This document shows, piece by piece, positions 43,665-55,732 of a DNA stretch of 64,000 nucleotides. The number at the start of each line of letters is the position of its first letter. Position 1 is the stretch's first letter. Source of the DNA: Cordia subcordata (Eukaryota > Streptophyta > Magnoliopsida > Boraginales > Cordiaceae); assembly GCA_028554755.1 (NCBI GenBank), contig JAPTOF010000003.1, positions 11,630,001 through 11,694,000 of the forward strand, written 5' to 3'. Both the position numbers and the translations under genes were made by a program. The notes beneath the pieces are model-generated. The model saw nothing but the letters and a program-made list of their open reading frames with translations, ran no database searches and was not told the DNA's origin.

Positions 43665-44820
43665 TTGTGCATGCTTGGTAGGAGATCCCTTGGAAATCTC
43701 CTATTTCCCCTTAATCTTGAACCTAATAGGATTACAACACATTTTAGGAATTTAGGAGATCTTCTTAAGGAGATGGCATATCCCAATCATCCTTTTAATC
43801 CTCCCATTCCCTTAATGAATCGTATTCCACGTCATGATCACCATAGGCATCAAGCCCAAGAGCATTTCAGACAAGAGCCCTTTAGACTGGACTTGCCCAT
43901 AGATGAGGAGCCTACTCTCAGGCAATTCTTTCTCCCCAAAGCCTTTAAGCCTAATTTGGCTATTCAAATTCCGAGTTTGGGGGAGATAAACTTCAAAATC
44001 AAGCATAATATGTTGGCCATGCTTTCTTCCTTCTATAGGAGGAGTAATGAAAGTCTTCTAGAGCATATTACCGATTTTGTTGATATGAGTTCCACCCTCC
44101 ATGTCCCCAATGTCCCCCAAGAGGTCATGTGTGTAAGATTGTTTCCTTTCTCTCTTAAGTAGATGGCTAAGACTTGGTTGCTTTCTTTACCTAATGGTTG
44201 CATCATGTCGTGGGCCGAGCTTCAATCTTAGTTCGTTCAAAAATTCTATCCCATGGCTAAGATGGCCAACCTTAGGACCGCCATTATGACTTTCTCCCAA
44301 CATGATCTAGAACCTTTTCATGAGGCTTGAGAGAGGTTGAAAGAGCTTCTTAGGTAGTGCCCACATTACAAGGATAGCAATCATGACCTATTCCAATACT
44401 TCTTTCAAGATTTAAATGAACAAAATAGGATGATGGTCAATGCCACCTTCGGTGATGGCTTCTATACTTTAAGACGGACTGAGGAATGGGAGAAAATGGA
44501 GTTGATGGCTGAAAATTCTTTTCAAAACTTTGCCATGGATATGTCTAGTCGAAGAGGTGTAAGAGAGATGTTAGTAAGGTGAGAGTTTCTCTAGATTTAC
44601 TCGCTAAGGTAGAGGCTTTAACAAATAAGTTAGATCAATTAATTTCTTTGTCTCTTTTCTCTCACGACCATAGGACTAGCTCCATAGGTTCGTCCTCCGC
44701 CTCTTTGGTAGTCGAAGTGTGTGCTTTATGTTCTGAGTCGTCTCATGATACTATAGCTTGCCCTTTAGCCCCTCCGTTTCTCGAATTTATGAAGGAGTAA
44801 GTGTGTGCTACTCAAGGTTA
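43665..44820 (+). pseudogene. Athila-type gag of element D
   Basis: The gag starts MCMLGRRSLGN and runs through a proline-rich part to the core (FPFSLK, stop, MAKTWLLSLPNGCIMSWAELQS, YPMAKMANLRTAIMTFSQHDLEPF), then YFFQDLNEQNRMM and GDGFYTLRR. Near its end comes a CCHC knuckle CALCSESSHDTIAC at about 44730-44770, with all four ligands. At least five stops interrupt it. It is the plus-strand relative of the gags at 1872 and 4816. Confidence 0.88.
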
Positions 44821-45560
44821 TTCTCGTGAGTACAATCCGTACTCAAACATGTACAATCCAAGTTGGAGGCACAATCTAAAATTTTCTTAGAGACAAGGTC
44901 AGAGTCTAGTTCAGTTGCCCAAGTTCCACCTCAGCAGCGACCCTGTCCTCAATACCCCTTAGGCTTTTACCATCTTAATTAGCCCTGTCTCACTAGTGCT
45001 CCTCAACCTCAGGCTTTACTTGCTACTTCTAGTAGTTAGCCTCCGAGCAATGATACGATAAAGATAATGCAGTTTATTCATAATAAGCAATAGGAATTAG
45101 CAGAAAATAGGTAGCACATGGCTAGGATTAAGGCACAGTTAGGGCAGTTGACTAGTCAGTTGAGCACTAGAGACCCTAAAAAGCTACCTTCTCAGCCTAA
45201 GGTGAGCCCTAAAGCCAAGTCTTATTCCTCCACCGATATCACTTATCCTCGCTAGGCCCAGGCTAAGGCTGTCTCCAATTTTAAGAGTGGTAGAATAGTG
45301 GATAATAGGGTAAGAGTTGACGATGTAGTACCTGTACTAGTGGTTCTTCCGAGCCTAGAGAGCCTTATTGTAGCCTTGTTGAAGGGGATTCTAGAGAGCG
45401 CCTTGTTGAGAGAGTTAAGCCCATGCGACAACATGGGGAGAATAGTACTTCCCAACCACATCAGGAAGGAAAGGAGCCCATTGATGATTCCTATGTGTGT
45501 AGAGGTGTTGCACCTAGAGTTTCTTTCTCATCCACTTTAGAGAGGCCCACACTTAAAGCA
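44821..45560 (+). pseudogene. Element D gag-protease spacer
   Basis: This region is rich in Q, P and S when read in frame and has many stops. It corresponds to the poorly conserved segment after the gag zinc knuckle. No motif is recognised. Confidence 0.6.
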
Positions 45561-46118
45561 TCTTAAGGACCTTAAGGTTAATCTTCCTTTGATAGATGCC
45601 ATCCTTTTTGTTCCCTTGTATTCTATGTTCTTCGAGAACCTTTGTACAAGGAAGCGTAGAACATCGAACATTCCTAAAAAGGTGAGGCTTATGGAGAAGG
45701 TGTGTAGTATTTGTACTTCAGGCCTTCTGGCCAAAATGAGTGACCTTAAAGCTTTCACCATTCTTTGTAGGATCTATGAGGCCCAGATTGATCATGCCTT
45801 GCTAGATTTAAGGTCTAGTATGAATCTCATTCCATACTCTGTCTATCAATAGCTAAGTCTAAATGAGTTGTCCTCTACATGTGTTACCATTCAGCTAGCT
45901 GATAGGTCCAAGCGTAAACCGAAGGGTGCAGTAGAGGATGTTATAGTCTAAGTAGGTGAGTTTGTGTACCCTGTTGACTTCATAGTATTAGATATGGATT
46001 CGAGTCATGATTCTAGGCATTCTACCCCCATTCTATTAGGTCGCCCCTTCCTTACTACTACAGATGCCATTATTCATTGTAGGTCAGGGTTATTAGAGAT
46101 TAAATTTGGGAATTGAGA
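45561..46118 (+). pseudogene. Element D protease
   Basis: The stretch includes HALLDLRSSMNLIPYSVYQ where Athila proteases read LDLGAS.NL.PYS.Y, so the residues after the catalytic Asp are altered. Then, after a stop, come TIQLADRSKRKPKGAVEDVIV, YPVDFIVLDMD and ILLGRPFLTTTDAIIHC, the standard order of this protease. Confidence 0.85.
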
Positions 46119-47790
46119 TTCACCATGAAGGTTGCCGAGGCAGTGAGTAAGCCTAGTGTAGAAGAAGAAGAAGATGGAAAAGAGTGCTTTAGAGTGGATG
46201 TGATTGATTCTTGTGTCGAGGACTTTATAGAGAAAACTATGACTAATGAAGAAGAATTGAGAAAATTTGAGAAATTGTTGACTAGCTTTGATTTGAAGAC
46301 CTTAGAGTGGAAATGTGTAGCTTCTACCTCTATAGTTGAGGATTCCATGATTGATAAGTCACTTGAGATTGCTCTTTTTAGTCTTGATTTTAGTGATATC
46401 CCCATTGATGTTGTTGAGGTTAAGTCTCCCTTGGTTGAGCCTAGCCTATCTTTAGAGCTCAAACCCATTCATGAGCATTTGAAGTATGCTTTTCTAGGCC
46501 CTAGTGAGAACCTTCCAATTATCATAGCTTCCGATCTTTCTAGAGAGCATGAGGAGCATCTCTTAAAGGTTATTAGGAAACATAGAAATAGGAAGGCTAT
46601 AGGGTGGAAAATTGATGATTTGAAAGGTATAGATCCTTTGGTTTGCATGCATCGTATTCACCTTGAGGATAGAGCTATTCTTTCAAGGGGGATGCAAAGG
46701 AGGCTAAACCCATACATGAGTGAAATAGTTAAGAAAGAGATCATTAAGCTTCTAGATGTAGGTATTATTTATCCGATCTCTGATAGTGAGTGGGTTAGCC
46801 CAATTCAAGTTGTCCCTAAGAAGTCAGGGATTATAGTTGTAGAGAATGAGAGAGGAGAGGTTATCCCTACGTAAACTCCAACGTGTTGGAGAGTTTACAT
46901 TGACTATAGGAAGCTTAACTCCAAAACTAGGAAGGATCATTTCCCATTGCCTTTTTTAGATCAAATTTTAGATAGAGTAGTTGGGCATAGCTACTATTGC
47001 TTTCTAGATGGCAATTCCGGGTATAATCAAATCCCTATGTCTCTTGAGGACCAGGAGAAGTCCACTTTTACTTGTCCCTATGGCACTTTTGCCTGCAGAA
47101 GGATGCCCATCGGACTATGTAATGTCCTAGCGACTTTCCAGAGGTGTATGATGGCCATTTTTAGTGACATGATTGAGAGACATTTAGAGATATTCATGGA
47201 TGATTTCTTAGTCTTTGATGATAGTTTTGATGAGTGCTTGAGTCACCTCTCTTTAGTCTTAAACTGTTGTGTGGAGAAGAACTTAGTGTTGAGTTGGGAG
47301 AAGTCCCACTTCATGGTGCAGCAGGGGATAGTTTTGGGTCATGAAGTCTCATCTAGTGGCGTTCAAGACGACTCGACTAAGGTATAATTGATATAGAAGT
47401 TGCTAGTCCCTAAGTGTGTTAAGGATGTTAAATCTTTTCTAGGGCATGCAAGTTTCTACTGAAGGTTCATTAACGATTTTAGCCATATAGCGTGTCCCTT
47501 GTCTAGGCTTTTAGCACAAGATGTCTCCTTTGAATTTGATGATGAGTATGTTAGAGCTTTTAATAGGTTTAAATCCTTATTGTCTACAACCCCAATCATC
47601 CAGCCACCTGACTACAATCTCCCATTTAAGGTTATGTGTGATGTATCCGATTATGCAATTGGAGCTGTTTTAGGTCAACAATGAGACAAGTTGCCTCATG
47701 TAGTGTATTATACTAGTAAGACTCTTGATGAAGCCGAAAAGAACTATACCACCACAAAAAGTAGCTTCTAGTAGTTATCTTTTCCCTAGA
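46119..47790 (+). pseudogene. Element D reverse transcriptase and RNase H
   Basis: A 253-residue open frame leads through the linker to IHLEDRAILSRGMQRRLNP, KKEIIKLLDVGIIYPISDS and WVSPIQVVPKKSG. After a stop follow YIDYRKLNSKTRKDHFPLPF, FLDGNSGYNQI, FACRRMPIGLCN and IFMDDFLVF (catalytic MDD at about 47195-47206), then FLGHASFY and RNase H with VMCDVSDYAIGAVLGQ. It has fewer stops than the gag of the same element. Confidence 0.9.
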
Positions 47791-48727
47791 CAAGTTTAGG
47801 CCGTACATCCTAGGGTCCAAAGTGATTGTTTACATCGATCATGCGGCATTAAGGTATTTGTTAGCTAAAAAAGAGTCTAAACCCCACTTGATTAGGTGGT
47901 TGCTTCTTCTTCAAGAATTTGATGTTGAAATCCAGGATAAAAAGGGTAATGAGAATTTACTAGCGTATCACCTTTCTTATCTTGTTAGTGAGTCTTCTAG
48001 TGATCCATCTCCTTTTTGTGATTCATTTCCTAATGATCAATTGTTTGCCTTCTCTCATGACTCACCATGGTTGCTTACATTGTAAATTATCTTGCCACAT
48101 CATTTTCCCTCTCATTGGGAAAAGAGAGAGAGAGATATGTTCCTAGCACAAGCGAGACATTTCTTTTGGGAGAATCCCCATCTTTTCAAAGTTTTTGTGG
48201 ATCAAGTGATTTGTCGATGTGTGCCTGAGGAGGAGTTTGAGAGCGTGGTGCGTATATGTCACGATGAAGGGTGTGGAGGTCATTTTAGCAAAAAGAAGAC
48301 TGCCGCAAAGGTCTTGCAATGTAGATTCCTTTGGCCTACTCTTTTTAGGGATGCCTCAGAGTATAGCAAAAAATGCCTTAGATGTCAATAATTTGAGTCC
48401 ATCTCTAGGAGAAACATGATGCCTTTATCCCCTATTCTTCCATGTGAGTTATTTGATGTTTGGGGTATAGATTTCAGGGGTCCATTTCCATCTTCTTTTG
48501 GGTAGCCATACATTTTTGTGGCCGTTGACTACGTGTCCAGATAGGTAAAGGCTATTCCTACATGCATTAATGACAATAGGGTAGTGGTGAAATTCATTAA
48601 GAAGAAAATTTTCTCTAGATTTAGAGTCTCTAGGGTCTTGATAAGTGATGGGGGTTTGCATTTTTGCCATAGGACTTTAGAGACCTTGTTGAGGAGATAT
48701 TCGGTTACCCATAAAGTTACTACCTAT
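47791..48727 (+). pseudogene. Element D RNase H end and integrase, truncated
   Basis: Recognisable blocks are [24 protein letters not shown], the zinc domain HDEGCGGHFSKKKTAAKVLQ...KKCLRCQ (H.H...C..C at about 48258-48390), [14 protein letters not shown] (first Asp) and LISDGGLHF (second Asp). The frame ends at about 48727 before the catalytic Glu, where a copia LTR begins. Confidence 0.88.
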
Positions 48728-50112
48728 AGGTGCAAATATCTTATGAAGGGGGTGAATTAAGATATTTTCTAATTTTTGTATTTAAAATTCATCAAACAAA
48801 TTATACTATGCCTCTTAAGCTATATATCAAACACAAAGATATCAATACAAGTAAGTAATTGAAATGAAGAGTAAAAGAGTAAGAGGACAAATGATTTTTA
48901 GGTGGTTCCGTCGTGCCTACGTCTATTGTCAAAGGATGCTTCCCTTAAGACTACAACAACTTCATTAAAATGCTTCTTCAACTTCTGGTGAAGCACAAAC
49001 CAAGTTTTACAAATCTTTGAGACCACCTCTCAAAGAACCCAAGAGATTCCCTCTCTAGGATTTCCCCACACTCCTTTGAAAGCTTAGTAAATGTTCTCTC
49101 AAGATTGTCAAGCTATTTGAGTGTGAATACAATCAAGAGAATTATGAAATAGGTGAAAGATAAAGTGGTTCTTCTCACAAGAAAATATAGCAAATTAAGC
49201 TCTTAAAAGGTCAAAGATTTCACAAGTATTACTCACGGATTTCAGCAATAATATGAAGATTCAAAATTTGCAAGCTTGAATTGATGATTTTAAATGTGTT
49301 TGAATGTGTATTTAAAGAGAGTTTTGGTGTTATGATTTGGTAGGTAAAGAAATGAAAGAAAATGGGGCTGAACGGTAACAAAACAGCTAGTGCATTTAAT
49401 GCAGAACCTACTCACCAGTCGATTGGCTTGCCTCACTAACTAGGTTAGATGCCTTAGGCGGTCAACCGACTGGGGGGTCTGGCTTTTCCCCTGTTTTTCT
49501 TTTTTGGCTAGTAGACCTCCTTGGTCAGCTTGTCAACCGGCTTAGGGAGTTCGACCACTCCAGAAAGTTGAAGCAAAGCCAAACAATCCTAAAACATATT
49601 TTAAATCAATTTTAGCAAACTTTCATAACACAAAATCAACTCAAAACACTTTGTAAACAATTTTTTCAAAGCTTAGGAACATTTCAAAACACATGTTTAA
49701 AGAAATCTTTGCTATGTATGCATTCAAACCATTTTGCATTTTATGAAAAATAATGTTCATGAGATTTAAATTGTTTGTATCATGAAAAAGAGAAGTTTGA
49801 GCTATTGCTTGTGATTCTAAGGCATTTTACAAAAGAGCAATACATCTGGTACCCCTTATAATGCCTCTTCTCCACCTTATGACTTCTCATCATCTTCTTC
49901 TTCGAATTTTGAGCTCTTTGGTAGATTAACCTTTTGTCCACCCTATGGCTCATTTTCTTCCATCTTCTAAGCATCTATCTTTACAATGCACATTTGACAC
50001 TCCACAAGATGCTTTTAGTAAAATGATCATATCTAAGCTCAATAATGCATATTTGGTAGAACTATGATCAAAATTTTCATCATCAAAATCAATAGTAAAT
50101 ATCTAGCCAACA
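48728..50112 (-). repeat. 3' LTR of a Sirevirus-like copia element
   Basis: On the minus strand it begins TGTTGGCTAGATATTTAC at 50112 directly after a polypurine tract, with tttgatgatga a little inside, as in Sirevirus LTRs. It is collinear with the LTR at 62153-63497 along most of its length, including the segment with ccagtcgattgg near 49414. Its outer end cuts the integrase of element D; the exact junction is uncertain by several bases. Confidence 0.85.
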
Positions 50113-50126
50113 ATCTCCCCTTTTTT
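50113..50126 (-). promoter_or_regulatory. Polypurine tract
   Basis: The minus strand reads aaaaaaggggagat immediately upstream of the LTR start, the long A-then-G tract typical of Sireviruses. Confidence 0.85.
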
Positions 50127-50820
50127 GATGATGACAAATTATTACTAGAAAATTTTGAGATCTAAAAATTTTACTGCCTCTCAATATAAGCATGATTTTC
50201 AACTAAAAGCATGTTGTTGGAAATACTTCCCTTTTCAACTTTAATTTATGCACATTTAAACAATATGCTGAACAATAAGCCTCACAAGCATATTTATGCA
50301 TTATTGTTTAAGTTAAGCAAACTTGCACTTCATCATAAGCATACTCATGCGCTACTCATGCACTACGTATTTCTGTCCCTTTGGCATTATCAAAATCAAT
50401 AACATGGGGACAAGAAATGAACATAAGTATAATAGCTAATTAATGCAAATGAAAAAGCACAAATGCTAAGCTATGACACATTGATAATCCATAGAAAAGA
50501 ACATAAAAGCTATAAAAGCCAATAAGGGCTCTAAAGTGCATAATCCATAAAAGAACAAATCAAACTAACCTGAGTGGCAAAGGAAAAGTAGCATTTTGAA
50601 AAATAATAAGGAAATTTGTTCTAATTGTGAAATTTTTGAAAAAGACATGATGGATTCAAGGTGCACGGTCATGATGATCCTTAAAGTACTCCTTCATGTC
50701 AGAGCACATGTTTGCTATTTCTGTATCGATGTGCTCTCTCCATTGTGTAAGGCCAATCCATCGATCAGTCCATGCATTCATTGTTATTTTAATCTCCCCC
50801 ATCCCAATATTTAAAGCTTG
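50127..50820 (-). other. Non-coding 3' region of the Sirevirus-like element
   Basis: This AT-rich stretch lies between the extra ORF and the polypurine tract. I find no motif in it. The atcatcaaaaa-type word next to the tract repeats the start of the LTR. Confidence 0.55.
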
Positions 50821-52039
50821 TTATGGGGCGAGAATCTGAGCCATGACTGATGGATCTTCCTGTTGACCCATAGAGCGAAAGCCTGCACCTCGTATCTCAA
50901 CCTGTCTTTATTCATCAACATGTCTTTGTGCTCAGGATTCTCTCATCACTCTCCTAAGAGTAACATCTTCAGGAGCCATGTCTTCATCTTCTGACATGCC
51001 AACAACCATCAGAATTGTTCCAGGTATGCCTATGTCAACTCCACCTTGTTGCTCTTGCTCCTATCCTAAGGCTGCATAAAGCTTCATAAACCTCATCTAC
51101 ATGTTGTGCTTCAGGCCCAAATACCAGTTTACTAAAAGTCATTCCATCCTTTGATCTTTGTTTGATTTTCTCCTTTACATCATTGGGCAAATTCGCATAT
51201 GTAGCTCGATTTATTGGATTTTCGTTATACCAACAAATCCCATGAAGTTCATGTATTGCATATTAAAATTCCAAGCAAATATCTTAGCCAGTTCTGTTGA
51301 TGTGATATTGAAATGGTCAAAGATATACATGAAATCCATGCCATAACTGGGGGTCATTGTTTTTCCACCATCTTTCCCACTTATGTGTAACATATGTTGC
51401 AAAATGAGGAAAGGTAGAGCAATCTTAACACTGGTTGAAAGACTGTAAAGAATATATGCAATCATAATTGGAATTTTTCCATCATTTGTATTCCTAGGAA
51501 TTAAAACTTCACTAATCACCTTAAGAGAAATTCTCTAATTTATATCTACGTCCTTTAACAAAGGGAAAATCAAATCCATAAATTTTGGGCCTATATCCTT
51601 CCACATATATTCAATAACTTTGCCTGGTACACCCTCTGCTTTTATCCTGTCAGGCCATCCTTGGCTATTATAATGCCCTTTCTCTTCAACTAGCAAGCTA
51701 AAAATTTCTTTTAATTTCTCTTCAGTTGATATGAAACTGTTATTGCATACAATTGATTTAAGTTCAAGCCTAGGACTTCTATAATGAACGTCAAGATTTT
51801 CATAGAATTCTCTAACCATATTGACTTTTACATCACAATGTAGATGCAAAAACATATAAACTTGACCATCAAATAATTGCATCACATTAGTACTAATGAA
51901 ATCTGAGTCAACGAGAAATTTACTGAATATCATAGTTTGTTTCCCTTGAATCTTTCAAGCAGATGGAAGTGGTGATTGAGTTCTTGCCTTTTTTTCCCCT
52001 TCTCCCACGTCCTTGATCTCTTTCCCTTGGATTCACCAT
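50821..52039 (-). pseudogene. Extra ORF in the env-like position (plant transposon-protein domain)
   Basis: From an ATG at 52039 the minus strand encodes an Arg/Lys-rich start (MVNPRERDQGRGRRGKK). After a frameshift follow REFYENLDVHYRSPRLEL, a middle part, and EVLIPRNTNDGKIPIMIAYILYSLSTSVKIALPFLILQHM, which resembles the putative plant transposon protein domain found as an additional ORF in several plant retrotransposons. The C-terminal part is degenerate. It sits between pol-type sequence and the polypurine tract, where Sireviruses carry their env-like gene. The function is unknown. Stops and shifts make it a pseudogene. Confidence 0.55.
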
Positions 52040-52259
52040 GATTTAGTGTTGTTTTTGAAAAATTGAATCGGTGAAAACTTATTTTCTGGGGCTGGTTTTA
52101 AGATTATAGAAGAAAATTTGAAAGAGAATGGTCAAAAATTGAGGATTTGAAGGTGAGTTTGAGAGAGATTTTGAATTAGGGCTAAGAGTTTTTGGGAGAA
52201 ATTGTGAGATTTTGGTGTAAAAAAACCCCTATTGGGCTGTTCTTAAGCAATTGGCCCAA

Positions 52260-52409
52260 TTTTGTAAGTACTAGTTATATTCTATATATGTTCTTAAGCA
52301 TGTTCTTGTGTGTGTAATGTGGATATTTTATTTTCCTAGCATGTTTTCTTAGTTATAATTTAGAAAATATGGACTAGGATACCCCACACTTAATAATATC
52401 GATCCTACA
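52260..52409 (+). repeat. 3' end fragment of repeat X
   Basis: About 145 bases match the end of the repeat at 41281-43136: tactagttat, ttcttaagcatgttctt, tattttattttcctagcatgtttt and gactaggata in the same order, ending atcctaca in both. It abuts the broken pol of the neighbouring copia element. Confidence 0.8.
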
Positions 52410-53619
52410 CTTTGATGGTTCACCAATGATTTGGGAAGGAGGATGATAATCAAAAAGTTTATAAGTTTTTGGCAAGTTATCATGCTTATCATGTACCACA
52501 TTTTGATCATCACATTGCACATAAACATGCTCATCTTGTTTATCCTCATGACATGAATCATTAGATTTATTTCCTTTATCTAGGTCAAGATTGCTCATAT
52601 TATTTTGAATGGTAACAACATCAACATCATTACATTTAGAATCAAAACATCCTTCATCAAATTTCACATTGATAGTCTCCTCCACAATCATGGGTCTTTT
52701 ATTGTAAACCCTATATGTCTTACTAGATTAGGAATAACCAAGAAATATGCCATCATCGAATTTTGCATCAAATTTGCCAAGATTGTCTTTTTCATTTAAG
52801 ATATAGCATGCATAACCAAAAGCTTTGAAATATTTGGTTTTCTCCCTTTCCAAAGCTTATAAGGGATTTTGTCAAGATCTTTTCGAATGATGCAATAATT
52901 TATCACATAACATGCGGTGTTGATGGCCTCGACCCAAAAATAGCTAGGCAAGTTGTTTTCATAAAGCATAGTTCTTGCCATTTCTTATAAAGAACGATTT
53001 TTTCTTTCAACAACTCCATTTTGCTGTGGTGTTCTTGGTGCTGAAAAATTGTGAGAGATACCATTTTCATCACAAAAAGATCTCAAGGTTTGGTTTGTAA
53101 ATTCGGTACCTCTATAGTAGAAATCGAACAACTTTTTCCATTTTGAACACATTTGCAAAACTTTATAAACTCATTTGGTGCGTCATTTTTATGGGCAAGA
53201 AAAATTATCCTTGTAAATCTAGAGAAATCATCAACAATCACGTAAGCATACAATTTTCCACCCAAGCTAGCAACCCTATTGGATCCAAACAAATCCATCT
53301 GTAAAAGTTCTAATGGTCTAGAGGTTGAAATCACATTCTTGCTTTTGAAAGATTCCCTTGCTTGTTTACCTAGTTTGCATGCACGGTATACATTGTTACC
53401 AACATATTTGGCTTTGGGCAAACCTCTAACAAGATTAAGATTAACAAGTTCATATATGGATTCTATATTAGCATGACCTAGTCTCTTATGCCAAATCCAT
53501 GTATTCTCATTCATGGCACTTAAGCATTTAACATTTTGATCATGCAAATCATCAAAGTCAAAAGTATACACATTATCATGCCTCAAACCCAACAAACACA
53601 ACATTACCACTTTTATCAA
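52410..53619 (-). pseudogene. Element G integrase, truncated before RT
   Basis: The minus strand has TWIWHKRLGHANIESIYEL and CKLGKQARESFKSKN (zinc domain, one Cys lost), LLQMDLFGSNRVASLGGKLYAYVIVDDFSRFTRIIFL (first Asp), then MARTMLYENNLPSYFWVEAINTACYVINYC and the segment before RT (MIVEETINVKFDE, PPSQIIGEPSK). Here it stops at the fragment of repeat X. There is no RT or RNase H for this element in the window. Confidence 0.85.
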
Positions 53620-53910
53620 CTATTTCACATGATGAAGCTTTAAAATTAACAAATAAACCTTTATCACATAGTTTACTAATACTACGCAAGTTGTGTTTCA
53701 AACCACGTATAGGGAAAACATTTTCAATACACAATTTAGACTTGTCACCAATATCTCTAATGCCGAAGATTCTTCCTTTGGAGCTATCCCCGAATATAAC
53801 AAATCCACCATTCTTTTCTTTGAGTGACAAGAACTTTGATTTGTCACTTGTCCTGTGCCTTGAACATCTGCTATCCAAGAACCATTTTCCACTATCTCCA
53901 GGGGATGCAA
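53620..53910 (-). pseudogene. Element G protease
   Basis: MDSRCSRHRTSDKSKFLSL stands where Sirevirus proteases have LDSGCSRHMTGDKSKF, so the Gly of the active-site motif is now Arg. ENVFPIRGLKHNLRSISKLCDKG follows as expected. The short frame is broken at both ends. Confidence 0.85.
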
Positions 53911-53989
53911 GGCAAACCTACATAATTTAAATCAAGCATGACTTGGTACCCAAGATTTGTTGGGTCCTTGAACATTAGTTCTAGTTCCC

Positions 53990-55632
53990 TTAGGAACCTA
54001 CATTAAATTGTACTTCTTCTCACCATATCTTCTTATAAAGCATTTATGTGAAGCATGTCCACTTTTACAACAATAGTTACATGTAACTTTAAGAGCACTT
54101 GATGAAGATGCTTTTACAAAATACCTTTTGTAATGATCATGCTCTTTTTGAAAACCCTTTGTATCTTTTGTAGAGTTAACCTTGGAAGTGCTTGGTTTCT
54201 TTTCAAAGAATTTTATGTAAGGCTTTTGTTTTGAAAATGAATCAAAACCAATTCTGACTTTATCAAAGACGCAATGTTGTTTTCCAAGCAACACATTTAA
54301 ATTTTCAGTTCCATTTTTAAAATTTGAAGCCACATTTTCTAAATTATTGACTTTTGGCTTTAAATCTTCATTTTCTTTTTGTAAATCAACATTGGTTTTC
54401 TTCTTTCCTAAATTCTTTTTCAAGTTCTCATCTTTCTATGCAAACATCATGCAATTTACTTTCAAGAGACAAAAAAATTTTCTTAAGCTCCTTGTTTTGT
54501 TAACCACTTTCTTGAATTCTATAAGCATCTCATTGTACATTTCTTCTAATTCTTCATAAGAACTATTTTCATCACAAGAGACATAGTTTGGGCTTACCTC
54601 ATCTTCCTCTTTTGCCATGAGACATAGATTGGCAACTTCCTCTTCAATGGAGTTTTTTTTTTCATCACTTGACTCTGAGTCACTCCAAGTGGCCTTCAAT
54701 GCCTTCTTTTTTTATTTCTTTTCATCATTCTTTCTAAGTGGACACTTGGCATTGACATGTCCCAATTTCTTGCATTTAAAACAAATTAATTCTTTACTTG
54801 TCTCACCTTTACTTACCTCTCTCCTTTGTCCTTTCTTTGGATTAAACTTTTTCTTCCTCATTAATCTCTTAACTTTGGAGAACATGACAATTTCATCATT
54901 GTCTTCACTTTCATTTTCACTTGTTGACTCCTCTTGTGATATGGCCTTAAGAGCAATGTTTTCGTTGACTTTGGGTTGTTTGTCAAGCTCCTTGAGCTCT
55001 AATTCATGAGTCATGAGTAATCCGACAAGTTCACTCAATTGTAAGGTGTTGACGTCTTTGGACTCCTTGATGGCCGTGGTCTTTGGTAGCCAAGCCATTG
55101 GTAGGCTTCTCAAGAGCTTCCTTATGAGTTCAGCATTTTCGTAATTCTTTCCAAGAGATCTCAAAGAGTTAACAATTTCAATAAATCTTGAAAACATTTG
55201 TTTAATATTTTCATCTGGAAGCATAGAGAAAATTTCATAGCTATGTACAAGCATGCTAATTCTAGTTTCTTTAACTTGATTTGTGCTTTCATGAGTGACC
55301 TCTAATTGATCCCATATTTCCTTAGTTGTGGTGCACCCTATAATTTTGTTGAATTCAGATGGATCTTATGCAAGGCAAAGATAATGAATGGCATTAGCAT
55401 TTGCTTCAACAAGTTTTATATCATCCTTATCCCATTCTTCTTTAGGTTTAGGGACTTTTACACCATTAAATTCTTTGGATGGAATACGAGGTCCATTTAC
55501 TATGGTTTTTCACACAATATAATCATTGGGTTGCAAAAATATTCTCATTCTAACCTTCTAAAATGCATAGCTAGTACCATCAAAGTATGGAACTGTAGTG
55601 GTGGAGAGACCTTCTTGAACTCTGTGTGCCAT
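53990..55632 (-). pseudogene. Element G gag with two zinc knuckles
   Basis: The ATG at 55632 starts MAHRVQEGLSTTTVPYFDG. The UBN2-type core follows (DPSEFNKIIGCTTTKEIWDQL, LVHSYEIFSMLPDENIKQMFSRF), then an acidic stretch and a complete CCHC knuckle CFKCKKLGHVNAKC near 54740-54785. Further on, after a Glu/Lys-rich coiled-coil-like part, comes a second complete knuckle CNYCCKSGHASHKC near 54035-54080. Two knuckles and a long gag are Sirevirus traits. It has stops and shifts but is better kept than most frames here. Confidence 0.87.
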
Positions 55633-55717
55633 GATCTTTAGCTCTAGACAATTAAGTCACAAACACACAATAATGCAAAAAATCACACACTTAATGCAAT
55701 TAATGTGTATAGCACTA

Positions 55718-55730
55718 GGCTCTGATGCCA
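55718..55730 (-). promoter_or_regulatory. Initiator-Met tRNA primer site of element G
   Basis: The minus strand reads tggcatcagagcc, one base from the usual tggtatcagagc, two bases from the LTR end. Confidence 0.85.
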
Positions 55731-55732
55731 CG

